A stretch of 64,000 nt of DNA from Tectiglobus sp963922535 (GTDB lineage Bacteria > Pseudomonadota > Alphaproteobacteria > Rhizobiales > Hyphomicrobiaceae), in NCBI GenBank assembly GCA_963922535.1, contig CAWUIN010000001.1:35151-99150 (forward strand), read 5' to 3'. The first letter of the stretch is position 1; each line of letters starts with the position of its first letter. The translations under genes and the position numbers were made by a program. The notes below the pieces were generated by a model. That model searched no databases. It was not told the DNA's origin and saw nothing but the letters and a program-made list of their open reading frames with translations. This document shows positions 1 to 8,217 of this stretch, piece after piece.

Positions 1-852
1 GTACGGCAGTTGCTGGCCTTTTGCATCGATCCGATGGAAATAAGGGTTACGCGCAAACTCATAAAGAGAAGATGGTGGATTGGTCTGCAATTGCCAGGCT
101 TCCAGCGTCGGCATACGCATATCTGAAGGCAACTCCTGACGCGCCAGTTTATTGAATGAACTGGCCCATTTATCGTTGGCTTTGTCAGTTGCATATTTGC
201 TGTGAAATTGTTTGAGAAAATGTCCAGGCGCGTAAATATAAAGCGGTCGTGTCCCGGCAATTGCCGACAGGAAATAAGGGTTTGGCGCATCCCAGGTATA
301 ACGCACCGTATAATTATCAAGGACCTCGAAAACGGGAGGCTTGTCATTCACCAGCAGATGGCGGTGCACCCCGCCCGGCGAAAGCTCCTTGTTGTTCGCG
401 ATATCCTCCCAATAAAACCTGAAGTCTTCCGCCGTAAACGGATGGCCATCCGACCACTTATGCCCGGGCCTGAGATGCAAAGTGAACTGACGGCCATCCT
501 GGACATCGAAGCGCTCCAGGATGTCGGCCTCAAGTTCCAACCTGGAATTATAGCCGACCAGGCGCGCATAGCCATAATAGGCAACCATGCGTATGTCTTT
601 TTCGCGCCCCATCAGCATGCGAATGCGCCCGCCGTAGCGGCCGATCCTGTTGCCATCAGCAGCCAGATCGATAAGCTTTGGCGTATTGGGCAGACGCTCC
701 TTGATCGGTGGAAGTTGGCCTGCTGCAACACGACTACGCAGTAATGGTGCTTCCATAAATGTTTCAGGCGCCTGGGCTGCAGCCGGGTACAGATGGCACG
801 CTGCAAGCCACAGAAAAGCAACAAAGCGAAAGATGTTTATACGTAAGTTCAT
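1..852 (-). CDS. ABC transporter substrate-binding protein, family 5 (partial, C-terminus outside window)
   Basis: The minus strand stays open from an ATG at 852 to the window edge, giving the first 284 residues. It begins with a signal peptide (hydrophobic FRFVAFLWLAA, then a cut near PAAAQ). The body has the family-5 peptide-binding look: YGGRIRMLMGREKDIR, then LHLRPGHKWSDGHPFTAEDF, which is the usual lobe-I motif (LR.G.KWSDG.PFTA.DF). The family binds oligopeptides or similar solutes in the periplasm and hands them to an inner-membrane ABC importer. The start overlaps the stop of the upstream ATPase gene as ATGA, so the two are probably translationally coupled. Permease genes are not between 849 and 3200, so they must lie beyond position 1 if the operon is complete. 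The substrate cannot be read from this fragment. Confidence 0.88.
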   Translation of the reverse strand, partial: MNLRINIFRFVAFLWLAACHLYPAAAQAPETFMEAPLLRSRVAAGQLPPIKERLPNTPKLIDLAADGNRIGRYGGRIRMLMGREKDIRMVAYYGYARLVGYNSRLELEADILERFDVQDGRQFTLHLRPGHKWSDGHPFTAEDFRFYWEDIANNKELSPGGVHRHLLVNDKPPVFEVLDNYTVRYTWDAPNPYFLSAIAGTRPLYIYAPGHFLKQFHSKYATDKANDKWASSFNKLARQELPSDMRMPTLEAWQLQTNPPSSLYEFARNPYFHRIDAKGQQLPY

Positions 853-2747
853 GCTGTTAATTCCGTCATATCGACGTTTTCATTGGCAAGAACATAATGC
901 CCGTCTCCGAGCGGCAGGTGTTTAAGCCCATTGGGATCATCCCCGCTCCTGAAGTGACGTGCCCAATTTGCAGGGTCAGAAGCTTCACCGCGGCCCAATG
1001 CCTTTAAATCCAGTGGACGATCGAGGTCAGGATACGGCACCGCACTGAGCAGCGAGCGTGTATAGGGATGGACGGGGGCACGAAACAAAATCTCACGCGG
1101 CGCCATTTCCACGATCTGCCCCCGTGCCATTACGGCAATACGATCTGCCATGTAATCGATCACCGCAAGATTATGCGAAATAAAAATATACGTGAGCCTG
1201 AGTTCCGTGCGTAAATCCCATAATAAATTAAGAATTTGCGCCTGTACGGAAACATCGAGGGCCGAGACGGGTTCGTCGCAGATCAACATGTCCGGATTGA
1301 GCGCAAGCGCACGTGCAATACCAATGCGCTGGCGCTGGCCGCCCGAAAAGCTGTGCGGATAGCGATTGAGGAAGCGCGGATCAAGGCCAACCGCCTGCAT
1401 AAGTTGGACTGCACGCTCCGTTTGCTCAGCACGTGAGCCAATGCCATGGATTTGCATGGGTTCACGTAGAATATTGAGCACCGTCATACGAGGCGACAGG
1501 GAGTTGACAGGGTCCTGGAAAACCATCTGAATGCGGGTTCGCAAACTCTGCAGACGCCGCTTCGACAAATCAAGTAAATCATAGCTTTCTTGGCCATTGT
1601 TGTATATCAACTCACCACTGTCAGGCGCGAGCGCGCGCATGATGATCTTTGACAGCGTTGTTTTTCCGCATCCACTTTCGCCCACAAGGCCGAGGCACTC
1701 GCCGCGGCGCACGTCCAGGCTGAGATTGTTGACGGCCGTGAGCTTTTCTCCAGATGCGCGCCCAAACCAGCCGCTTTGTTTTTTGATTTCAAAGGACTTG
1801 GTGACGTTACGAATGGCCAGCAACGGTTCGGCTGCAAAGATATCCGGAGGACGCCGCTCAGCCTGCATTCCGGGAAGCGCGGCATCAGAATTGTCTCTCA
1901 ACGAAATAAGGCGTTCGTGAGGTTGCATATCAAATTGGGGAACCGCTTTCAGAAGTGCTTTAAGGTAGACATGCCGCGGATTACGGAAAATCGACTGAAC
2001 GGGCCCTGCTTCCATAATTTCGCCATGGTAGATCACAACGACTTCGTCAGCTATGTTGGCAACGACGCCAAGATCATGGGTGATTATCAGGATCGCCATC
2101 CCGATATCTTTCTGCAGATCGCGCAGCAGTCCGAGAATTTGCGCTTGAATAGTCACATCAAGGGCAGTTGTCGGCTCATCGGCGATCAGCAACGCTGGTT
2201 TGCAAATGAGCGCCATTGCGATCATGGCACGCTGCCGCAAACCGCCGGACAACTCAAAAGGATAACTATTGTATGCGCGCTTCGGATCGGGAAAACCAAC
2301 GAGTTTGAGCATGTGTTCCGTGCGCTCGCGTGCCTCCTTAAAGCTGCGGCGCTGATGAATATCGAGGGCCTCCTGGACCTGGTTTCCCACCGTGTGGAGC
2401 GGCGATAGTGAATTCATCGGCTCCTGAAAAATCATCGCCATTCGATCGCCACGCAAGGCGCGCATCTGTTTGCTGCGGGAGGGTAATTGGGCGATATCGA
2501 CAGTTTGGAGAGATTGATTGTTTGCCGGATCGTTAAACAGGATACGACCACCGGTAATTTTTGCCGACTGTGGTAAAATCCCCATGATTGACTGGGAGAT
2601 CACGGATTTTCCTGAACCAGATTCACCAACTAGCGCAACAGTGGTGGCGGGTTTAATCCGCAGACTGACGCCTTTGACAACCTCAAACAGATTACCTTGC
2701 AGAGAAAAGGCAACCCTAAGGTCTTCCACGCGCAATAAATCTGACAT
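849..2747 (-). CDS. Double ATP-binding subunit of a peptide-type ABC importer (YejF / DppD-DppF fusion type)
   Basis: About 632 residues with two complete ABC ATPase halves in one chain, the arrangement of YejF-like proteins. First half: Walker A GESGSGKS near residue 42, signature LSGGLRQR, Walker B LLIADEPTTALD, then an oligopeptide-type C-terminal tail (YLKALLKAVPQ). Second half: Walker A GESGCGKT, signature FSGGQRQR, Walker B LICDEPVSALD, and the PHPYT.SLLSAVP-type tail. It powers uptake of peptides or related solutes through the inner membrane. I chose the ATG at 2747; a TTG two codons upstream is also in frame. It is the first gene of the visible operon and is followed with an ATGA overlap by the substrate-binding protein. 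Confidence 0.93.
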   Translation of the reverse strand: MSDLLRVEDLRVAFSLQGNLFEVVKGVSLRIKPATTVALVGESGSGKSVISQSIMGILPQSAKITGGRILFNDPANNQSLQTVDIAQLPSRSKQMRALRGDRMAMIFQEPMNSLSPLHTVGNQVQEALDIHQRRSFKEARERTEHMLKLVGFPDPKRAYNSYPFELSGGLRQRAMIAMALICKPALLIADEPTTALDVTIQAQILGLLRDLQKDIGMAILIITHDLGVVANIADEVVVIYHGEIMEAGPVQSIFRNPRHVYLKALLKAVPQFDMQPHERLISLRDNSDAALPGMQAERRPPDIFAAEPLLAIRNVTKSFEIKKQSGWFGRASGEKLTAVNNLSLDVRRGECLGLVGESGCGKTTLSKIIMRALAPDSGELIYNNGQESYDLLDLSKRRLQSLRTRIQMVFQDPVNSLSPRMTVLNILREPMQIHGIGSRAEQTERAVQLMQAVGLDPRFLNRYPHSFSGGQRQRIGIARALALNPDMLICDEPVSALDVSVQAQILNLLWDLRTELRLTYIFISHNLAVIDYMADRIAVMARGQIVEMAPREILFRAPVHPYTRSLLSAVPYPDLDRPLDLKALGRGEASDPANWARHFRSGDDPNGLKHLPLGDGHYVLANENVDMTELTA

Positions 2748-2753
2748 GTTCAA

Positions 2754-3243
2754 TACCTGACATCACGCCCTGACAACAGTGAACAGATAGCTTGGCATGA
2801 GTTGTTGCGAAAACATGAGTTACTCATATCTCACAAGACGGAGCTGACCAAGAAAAGGTTTCAGCTTGAACGCGTTTATAGATGCAGCAAGTGACAATCA
2901 GGCCATGGTGCTTATAAATAAACGCGAATGCCTGCACTCTCAGTGCTTCGAGGCAACCGGGGCGATGACATCATGCCGAACATGACAAACAGGAATAACG
3001 TACATTGAGAAAAAGCTGTAAGCTGGAAGGCACAGCTTGAATTGATGGTCCCATGTACTCGAAGTTTGCACGATCACTTCGATGTAATGAGATGCAGTGG
3101 AATTTCTCTCACCCTAAGGATTAAGTGCCAGCAGAAGATATCCAGACTTCAGAGAAATCCTGATGCTGGATGAAATATAAAACACACTCACGATTCTTAA
3201 TCACGCCAGGTTGAAGGTTTATCGCTAGCTGCCGCTTCAGCTT
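2754..3243. other. Intergenic region, about 490 bp
   Basis: No convincing ORF, tRNA or member of the repeat families found elsewhere in the window was seen. It lies upstream of the ABC ATPase gene and downstream of the secreted protein gene, both on the minus strand, so it should carry the promoter of the transporter operon. I could not pick a clear -35/-10 pair. Confidence 0.5.
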
Positions 3244-3810
3244 CTAACAATCCTGAAATAAAGTACCCAGGCAGCGAAGTGTCTTTTCCGCTCCTTCGCC
3301 AACGGCTTCCCCTGCTTTTTGCACTGCCTCCCCTACATTATTAAGCTGTTTTTGAGAATTTTGCGCCGTGCGCTTGGCCAGTTCAACAACCGTTTTAGGC
3401 TCACTTGGCGAAGCTTCCGGGCGATCAGAAGAGGCCGGCACATCACTTGCGCTGCCGCCAGTCGTTGGCCGCAGCGGCTTAGGCAGACGATTAACATATT
3501 GGCGCGCCATATCAGTCACATCGACAGTAACGAGTGCACCGGTGCAGGTCTGACGGCCGGTTTTGTTTGTCCTGCATTGACCGTGTCCGTAATCCGTGGC
3601 AATTTTCCTAATGCATGCCACTTGCAACAAACGCTGATCTTGCAGAAAAGACTGATGCTCAGGCGCTGCCGTTGCCCGGCAGACATACGTCTCTGCAGGG
3701 TTATCGCACGAAACGCAGATGTCAGCCTGGGCAGACCCAGCCTGGGCAGACCACGAGACAACACCAACACTAAAAATTATGCAAAGCCCTTTGAATAATT
3801 CGCGCATCAT
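3244..3810 (-). CDS. Secreted Cys-rich hypothetical protein
   Basis: 188 residues, not assigned to a named family. A clear signal peptide is present (LFKGLCIIFSVGVVSWSAQA). The mature part has several cysteines in its first 100 residues (ICVSCDNPAETYVC, VACIRK, GQCRTNKTGRQTCTG), which suggests disulfides in the periplasm, then a low-complexity linker rich in S, P and E, and a C-terminal Ala/Glu-rich helix (QKAGEAVGEGAEKTLRCLG) ending in a cysteine pair. Two in-frame ATGs open it. It stands alone on the minus strand, 52 bp upstream of the glutathione transferase gene, and could be co-transcribed with it. Function unknown. Confidence 0.75.
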   Translation of the reverse strand: MMRELFKGLCIIFSVGVVSWSAQAGSAQADICVSCDNPAETYVCRATAAPEHQSFLQDQRLLQVACIRKIATDYGHGQCRTNKTGRQTCTGALVTVDVTDMARQYVNRLPKPLRPTTGGSASDVPASSDRPEASPSEPKTVVELAKRTAQNSQKQLNNVGEAVQKAGEAVGEGAEKTLRCLGTLFQDC

Positions 3811-3862
3811 GGACAGGCAACTCCTTTAGTCTGCTCTCTTAAAGCTCCGCTTCAACCACATC

Positions 3863-4489
3863 TCAAGGCGTACCATTTCGGCCATGAGCCATATATGCCG
3901 CACGCTCGGACAGGCGGTCGTAATAAGATCTGACTGCTGGAAATTCCTGTTTCGGAAAATCAATGCCATACCAACGATTTACCACCAGACCGGCTGGAAT
4001 GTCAGCGACAGTGAACGTGTCACCCAGCACATACAAATTGCCGTCATCCAGGTGGGCATTTAACATTCCCATCTGTCTGGTCCAGCCTCTTTCGGCATTC
4101 TCCAACATTTCCGCGTTCTGAAATTCCGCAATTCCAAAGGCCTTGCCCATAGTAACCGGGCGTGCATTGGCGGCATACATATCCTGGCTAACCCAATCCA
4201 TCCAGGTCTCGCAAAGAAAGCGCTGCCGCAGATCGGCAGGAAAGAGATCATCGCGGCCATGCTTGACAGCAAGATAACGCACGATCACATTACTTTCGCG
4301 TAAAATAAATCCGTCATCATCAATCACAGGAATGGCTTCAAACGGGTTAATCCGTTTGAACTCTTCCTCCGATGTTGAGCGGTAACCGCGCCCCCAATCC
4401 TCACGCTGGTAGGCAAGGCCAAGTTCTTCTGCCATCCACAATACTTTACGCACATTTATTGAGTTTGCGCGTCCGTAAATCTTAAGCAT
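3863..4489 (-). CDS. Glutathione S-transferase family protein
   Basis: 208 residues, the full length of a two-domain cytosolic GST. The N-terminal thioredoxin-like half starts MLKIYGRANSINVRKVLW and carries the family cis-proline plus acidic-Ser pair in AIPVIDDDGFILRESNVI. The all-helical C-terminal half contains the folding motif region YVLGDTFTVADIPAGLVVNRW. The family conjugates or reduces electrophiles with glutathione in the cytoplasm. The catalytic residue in the RANSINV loop is likely a serine or asparagine, as in several bacterial GST classes. Substrate unknown. Confidence 0.92.
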   Translation of the reverse strand: MLKIYGRANSINVRKVLWMAEELGLAYQREDWGRGYRSTSEEEFKRINPFEAIPVIDDDGFILRESNVIVRYLAVKHGRDDLFPADLRQRFLCETWMDWVSQDMYAANARPVTMGKAFGIAEFQNAEMLENAERGWTRQMGMLNAHLDDGNLYVLGDTFTVADIPAGLVVNRWYGIDFPKQEFPAVRSYYDRLSERAAYMAHGRNGTP

Positions 4490-4900
4490 TTATGGCCTCC
4501 CTGTTATGCGTGAACGAATGATCGCGCTAAGGACAACACGCCCTGGTGGGCAGCACAATTCACAAGATCACGGCCGGCACAGAAATCACATTCTTTTCAG
4601 ATTATAAATCATACAGCTCAGGTTTTAAAAGCAACAAATCAGTCAATTATTCGATACGATCAATAACGACCAATAAGAAGTAATTGGCCTTGAAACTAAA
4701 TATGTATATTATTGTTAATATCGAAATCAGGCTCAATTTTGCCCAATCTCTCGGAAGCCCAATCTCTCGGAAACAGAGCGGATTTTAATGGCTCTGCAAT
4801 GATGTTTGCCTGACAGGACGCCGCCCTTTGCGCACACCGTGCCCTGGCCGGCGAAGAATTTCGCCTTCTTCGGCCTCGCGCAGTAAATCTCGACAAGGCT
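4490..4900. other. Intergenic region with a perfect 16-bp tandem duplication
   Basis: The region between aroE and the GST gene holds no convincing gene. At 4741-4772 a 16-bp unit (GCCCAATCTCTCGGAA) is present twice in direct tandem. A minus-strand 36-codon stretch right after the aroE stop reads protein-like (DLLREAEEGEILRRPGHG) but has no start codon and matches nothing I know, so it is at most a gene relic. Confidence 0.5.
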
Positions 4901-5749
4901 TTAAGTCTTAATGTCCGCCGCCAGAAAATCATAAAGCTCCTTGGTCACCTGTGGACGAATTCCAAACCACAATTCAAATCCCCCCACCCCCTGATGCAAA
5001 AGCATATCAAGGCCATTCGATGTTGCCAGCCCACGGGCCTGGGCAGCAACAAGCAAAGGTGTCATTAAAGGCACATAGACAATATCAGAGACAACAGCAC
5101 CATCCGGCAGCGCAGAGATACTGATATTGAGCGGCTCACTCCCATGCATGCCGAGAGATGTCGCGTTGACGAGCAGACCGGCACGCGCCATTACCCCCGG
5201 AAGCGCATCCCAGCCGCATGGCATTATGGTCTCACCAAATCTGCTGCGCAGTACCGCAGCCTTGCTCAGGCTACGGTTTACCACGTGAATGGTGGCTATT
5301 CCGCGTTCAACCAAACCGTAAACAACTGCACGCCCGGCACCACCGGCGCCAAGCACAACAGCTTCCGCCGTGCGCCGGTCCCAGCCAGGGGCAGCAGCAT
5401 CAAGGGCATGAAGAAAACCCTCTATGTCTGTATTGGTTGCATGCAAAACACCGTCTTGCAGCCAGATTGTATTTGCCGCTTCAACCGCAGTTGCGCGCCT
5501 GTCCGGCTTCGACAACGCAAACGCGATATCCTTGTAGGGCATTGTCACGTTTGCACCGACATAACCGTAGCCGGGAAGATTGGTAATGAATTCAGCAATA
5601 TTATCCGGCGCAATCTCCTCGGCCCGATAACTGGCATCAAGATTGTGCTTTTTAATCCAGTAACTGTGCAGCTTGGGCGAACGCGAATGCTTTGCGGGAT
5701 AACCAATGACACAGGCAGCCTGCTTTCCAGCGTGTTGAATGCCAGCCAT
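4901..5749 (-). CDS. aroE: Shikimate dehydrogenase (NADP+)
   Basis: 282 residues, normal AroE length. It catalyses the NADPH-dependent reduction of 3-dehydroshikimate to shikimate in the cytoplasm. The N-terminal substrate domain shows YPAKHSRSPKLHSYWIK (shikimate-binding S.SP..H motif) and NVTMPYKD, with the catalytic Lys of the N[VL]T.P[YFH]K motif. The Rossmann part has VLGAGGAGRAV and NRSLSKA, which contacts the NADP phosphate; the C-terminal NGLDMLLHQGVGGFELW motif is also present. aroQ lies 86 bp upstream on the same strand, so two shikimate-pathway genes sit together. In many relatives aroE is followed by coaE and dnaQ; neither is here. Confidence 0.97.
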   Translation of the reverse strand: MAGIQHAGKQAACVIGYPAKHSRSPKLHSYWIKKHNLDASYRAEEIAPDNIAEFITNLPGYGYVGANVTMPYKDIAFALSKPDRRATAVEAANTIWLQDGVLHATNTDIEGFLHALDAAAPGWDRRTAEAVVLGAGGAGRAVVYGLVERGIATIHVVNRSLSKAAVLRSRFGETIMPCGWDALPGVMARAGLLVNATSLGMHGSEPLNISISALPDGAVVSDIVYVPLMTPLLVAAQARGLATSNGLDMLLHQGVGGFELWFGIRPQVTKELYDFLAADIKT

Positions 5750-5835
5750 TCTGCTTTTCCTTCACAGGCTTTTTATCACCTTGAGCGCCGTGCCGTTGTT
5801 GGCCATATCATGTCAACCATATCACGTCGATCGTA

Positions 5836-6291
5836 TCACAACGCATTGGCCTGCCCTGTCTTAATCAGGTCTGCCATTGCATCCACCGCCAATGCATACC
5901 CGTTGATGCCAAAGCCACATATAATTCCGTCTGCAGCTTGCGCAACATAGGAGTGGTGGCGGAATGCTTCGCGCCGGTGCGGATTTGAGATATGCAACTC
6001 AATGATGGGACAGTTGATCATCTTAAGTGCATCGAGAATGGCAACGGATGTATGCGTGAAGGCTGCGGCATTGATAATAAGACCTGCGACCCCTTCAAAA
6101 GCCCCCTGAATCCATTCAACGATCTGTGCTTCACTATTAGATTGATGAAATCCAATTTCAAAGCCGTGGATGCTGGCACGCCGGCGGCATAGTGCCTCGA
6201 CATCGTCAATCGATGTCGTGCCGTAGATGTCAGGCTCACGCTTGCCAAGCATGTTGAGATTGGGACCGTTAATGATGAGAATGAGAGACAT
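5836..6291 (-). CDS. aroQ: 3-Dehydroquinate dehydratase, type II
   Basis: About 151 residues from the ATG at 6291. An upstream extension of 24 codons is open, but the family starts at M.LILIINGPNLNMLG, so the internal ATG is preferred. Type II enzymes dehydrate 3-dehydroquinate to 3-dehydroshikimate as cytoplasmic dodecamers. Visible motifs are NGPNLNMLGKREPDIYG (catalytic Tyr of the active-site lid), HQSNSEAQIVEWI, INAAAFTHTSVAILDAL (Asn and His of the active site) and ELHISNPHRREAFRHHSY. It precedes aroE in the same direction, the next-but-one step of the pathway. Confidence 0.96.
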   Translation of the reverse strand: MSLILIINGPNLNMLGKREPDIYGTTSIDDVEALCRRRASIHGFEIGFHQSNSEAQIVEWIQGAFEGVAGLIINAAAFTHTSVAILDALKMINCPIIELHISNPHRREAFRHHSYVAQAADGIICGFGINGYALAVDAMADLIKTGQANAL

Positions 6292-6466
6292 CGCAACAAA
6301 CTCTCTGGAGGAGGTCAAAATATCCGGAGTTAGGGGAGACGGCATCTTCGGCGAAACCCTCAATTCTGTATGAGATGCATCGCCACATCTTTAAGATGCG
6401 AGACAAGCTGCCAAAGTCTTTAGAACAACGGCCTTGGTCTATTCGCGACTGAGTAGTCCGGAATGG

Positions 6467-6538
6467 CGCTCCCTAGGGGAATCGAACCCCTCTTTCCAGA
6501 TTGAAAATCTGGCGTCCTAACCGATAGACGAAGGGAGC
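6467..6538 (-). tRNA. tRNA-Glu (anticodon TTC)
   Basis: On the minus strand the sequence folds as a cloverleaf: acceptor GCTCCCT paired with AGGGAGC, anticodon stem CCAGA/TCTGG around the loop TTTTCAA (anticodon TTC), and T-arm GAGGGGTTCGATTCCCCT. The discriminator base is G and no CCA is encoded. The D-loop is short, as in bacterial tRNA-Glu. It reads GAA codons and probably also GAG. Confidence 0.96.
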
Positions 6539-6748
6539 ACAGGAACAGAGCTTATAAGGTTGTTTTGTGTAATATGCAAGAGGGAAAGATTAAGATTGTA
6601 CGGCAGAGAGAGAGCTGTCATCAATATCAGGCCGGAATCTACCGTCGGTTGTCATCCATCAGGCAAACAGCATGCAAACTTAGCTGCGACCGGTTGACCT
6701 TATCAACTCATTGTTAAGATTTTATCAACATATTCATGGACTTCGACC

Positions 6749-7357
6749 ATGGAATTCGTTTCCATCTGCCATCATAATCAAGTCAGCCAAGTGCAAAATA
6801 AGCGTATCATTCCTCAAAGAGCTTTTGCGAGCATGCAAATTACCCATTGGGTTCCAGGCGCTCATCTTACTGCTCCACCACGTTCCTGGTCTGAACTTGC
6901 TCTTGATGACTTGCAGCGCGGCATTCGCCTTATCCAAAAAGTCCACCCTGCCGGTATTGATCCGCAATTCAACATCGCCACGCGCGATGGAAATTACATG
7001 ATCTCCATGGCACGCGGGCAAAGTCAACATGATCAACAAAAATGCACAGAACTGCTTAAGGACTACATGGCCTGGAAAGGAGCATCGCATCTTATCGTGA
7101 CCGAACAAACGACAAAACCCGCCAGCGTTATGGTAACAGCTGTGTCTGCTGATGCGGCTTTGGTGCTGCGGAGTCTGATCAAACTGAACTCGCTTGATTT
7201 CTTGAAACCTCAACTTTTGCCATACACCTTCCTGGATAAGGAATTAATTGCTTTGTTGCCACGAATTACCAGAACCTTCTCACCTCAGCGCACAAGGCAA
7301 CTTGAACGATGGTTTGGAGCAAATGGGAAATACCCTGCGGTTTTTACAAAAAGATAG
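6749..7357 (+). CDS. Conserved-looking hypothetical protein
   Basis: 202 residues, no family recognised. The reading frame has normal protein composition and coding-like third positions from about residue 30 onward (ITHWVPGAHLTAPPRSW, then LALDDLQRGIRLIQKVHPAG), with no signal peptide or membrane segment. The C-terminal part is basic (TFSPQRTRQLERWFGANG). The first 25 codons look less protein-like, so the true start could be later or shifted in frame; an overlapping ATG at 6736 opens a short frame that closes after 14 codons. An antisense frame over the same stretch is open for 159 codons, so strand assignment rests on composition only. Confidence 0.55.
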   Translation: MEFVSICHHNQVSQVQNKRIIPQRAFASMQITHWVPGAHLTAPPRSWSELALDDLQRGIRLIQKVHPAGIDPQFNIATRDGNYMISMARGQSQHDQQKCTELLKDYMAWKGASHLIVTEQTTKPASVMVTAVSADAALVLRSLIKLNSLDFLKPQLLPYTFLDKELIALLPRITRTFSPQRTRQLERWFGANGKYPAVFTKR

Positions 7358-7383
7358 CACAGTCAATCGAAACATATAAAGCC

Positions 7384-7440
7384 GGAGCAGGCTTAGAAAA
7401 TTTCAGAAAATTGAAGCGTCTATTTTGCTGGGCTGCCTGA
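7384..7440. repeat. Partial R1 palindromic element (right half)
   Basis: The sequence matches the right half of the R1 element seen complete at 18154-18257: GAAAATTGAAGCGTcTATTTTGCTGGGC is shared almost base for base, with a small duplication of AAAATTTCAG before it. The left arm is missing, so this is a decayed copy downstream of the hypothetical gene. Confidence 0.75.
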
Positions 7441-7497
7441 GTGCAGGTTGCACCAGGAACCTTCGAAAGCCAATTCACGATCTGAATTGAACCGCAT

Positions 7498-7956
7498 TTA
7501 CATTCTCTGGGTCAAATCATTCATAAGTTTATCAACATTATGAATGAGCCTTGGCATGGCGTATTCGGGTTTGCTGATGTGAATGTCTTCAATGACGAAA
7601 TAGTGCACAAGATGTTCATACTGCGGGTAAAGTGCGGCAATCACGTTCTTATGCTCAGTCTTCGAAAGGGCAACGATGTGGTCTGCCTTCTCGAAGTCTT
7701 GCGGTGTCACGCTGAGAGGATAGCGCAAAATATTCTGTGTTTTGATCTGGTAAAGGTTAAGATAATGTAACGCATGAATTGATATCGGACCTGGGTTGCC
7801 AGATGAAGCGTCCATATCAGATTGCGCAGCCAACCCCCTTGAAAAAGAGCGCCAATTATTGATGACCGCAGGCGCACGGTAATTGAAATATTCCTCCGCA
7901 AACCTGCTGCGATAGTAATTACCCGTGCACAGAAAGAGTACCTGCAATTTAGTCAT
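7498..7956 (-). CDS. Low-molecular-weight phosphatase family protein
   Basis: About 152 residues from the ATG at 7956; a second ATG eight codons upstream is open. The N-terminus carries the phosphate-binding loop of the LMW protein-tyrosine-phosphatase fold, VLFLCTGNYYRSRFAE, a C-x5-R-S motif with the nucleophilic Cys and the Arg. In classical members the loop reads CxGNxCRS; here the second cysteine is replaced by Tyr (CTGNYYRS), as in an atypical subgroup. The general-acid Asp loop near the C-terminus is not the usual DPY; a DIHISKPE segment may take its place. The protein is cytoplasmic and its substrate cannot be inferred. Confidence 0.82.
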   Translation of the reverse strand: MTKLQVLFLCTGNYYRSRFAEEYFNYRAPAVINNWRSFSRGLAAQSDMDASSGNPGPISIHALHYLNLYQIKTQNILRYPLSVTPQDFEKADHIVALSKTEHKNVIAALYPQYEHLVHYFVIEDIHISKPEYAMPRLIHNVDKLMNDLTQRM

Positions 7957-8217
7957 GATTTTGCCCACAGTTTTTGTCATCGTTTTTGCACAATCATGTC
8001 TAATCGTTTTAATTGTGCAATCGGTTAAATAGCAGTTTATCGCGACTTATCCACAATATACGCCTAACCATGGCTGTGGCCAGCAATACAACCGTACAAC
8101 AGTTTTAACGGTTAGGCCATTTGAACAAATCATGTGCCTGTAAGGCCAAACTATCATTATTAACGCTTTGTTCATCAAAAACGCGTTAGCTATATCTATG
8201 GTAAATGAGGTAGGCAC

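Noticed and set aside
1776..2408. A 210-codon plus-strand frame
   Set aside because: It is the complement of the double ABC ATPase gene, whose motifs are all in place on the minus strand.
4696..4932. A 78-codon minus-strand frame overlapping the aroE end
   Set aside because: It starts inside aroE in another frame, is arginine-rich and has no family signature.
6734..7213. A 159-codon minus-strand frame at the unknown gene near 7 kb
   Set aside because: The plus-strand frame has better codon and amino-acid composition; the minus frame is Cys/His-rich and lacks a convincing start. Not fully excluded.
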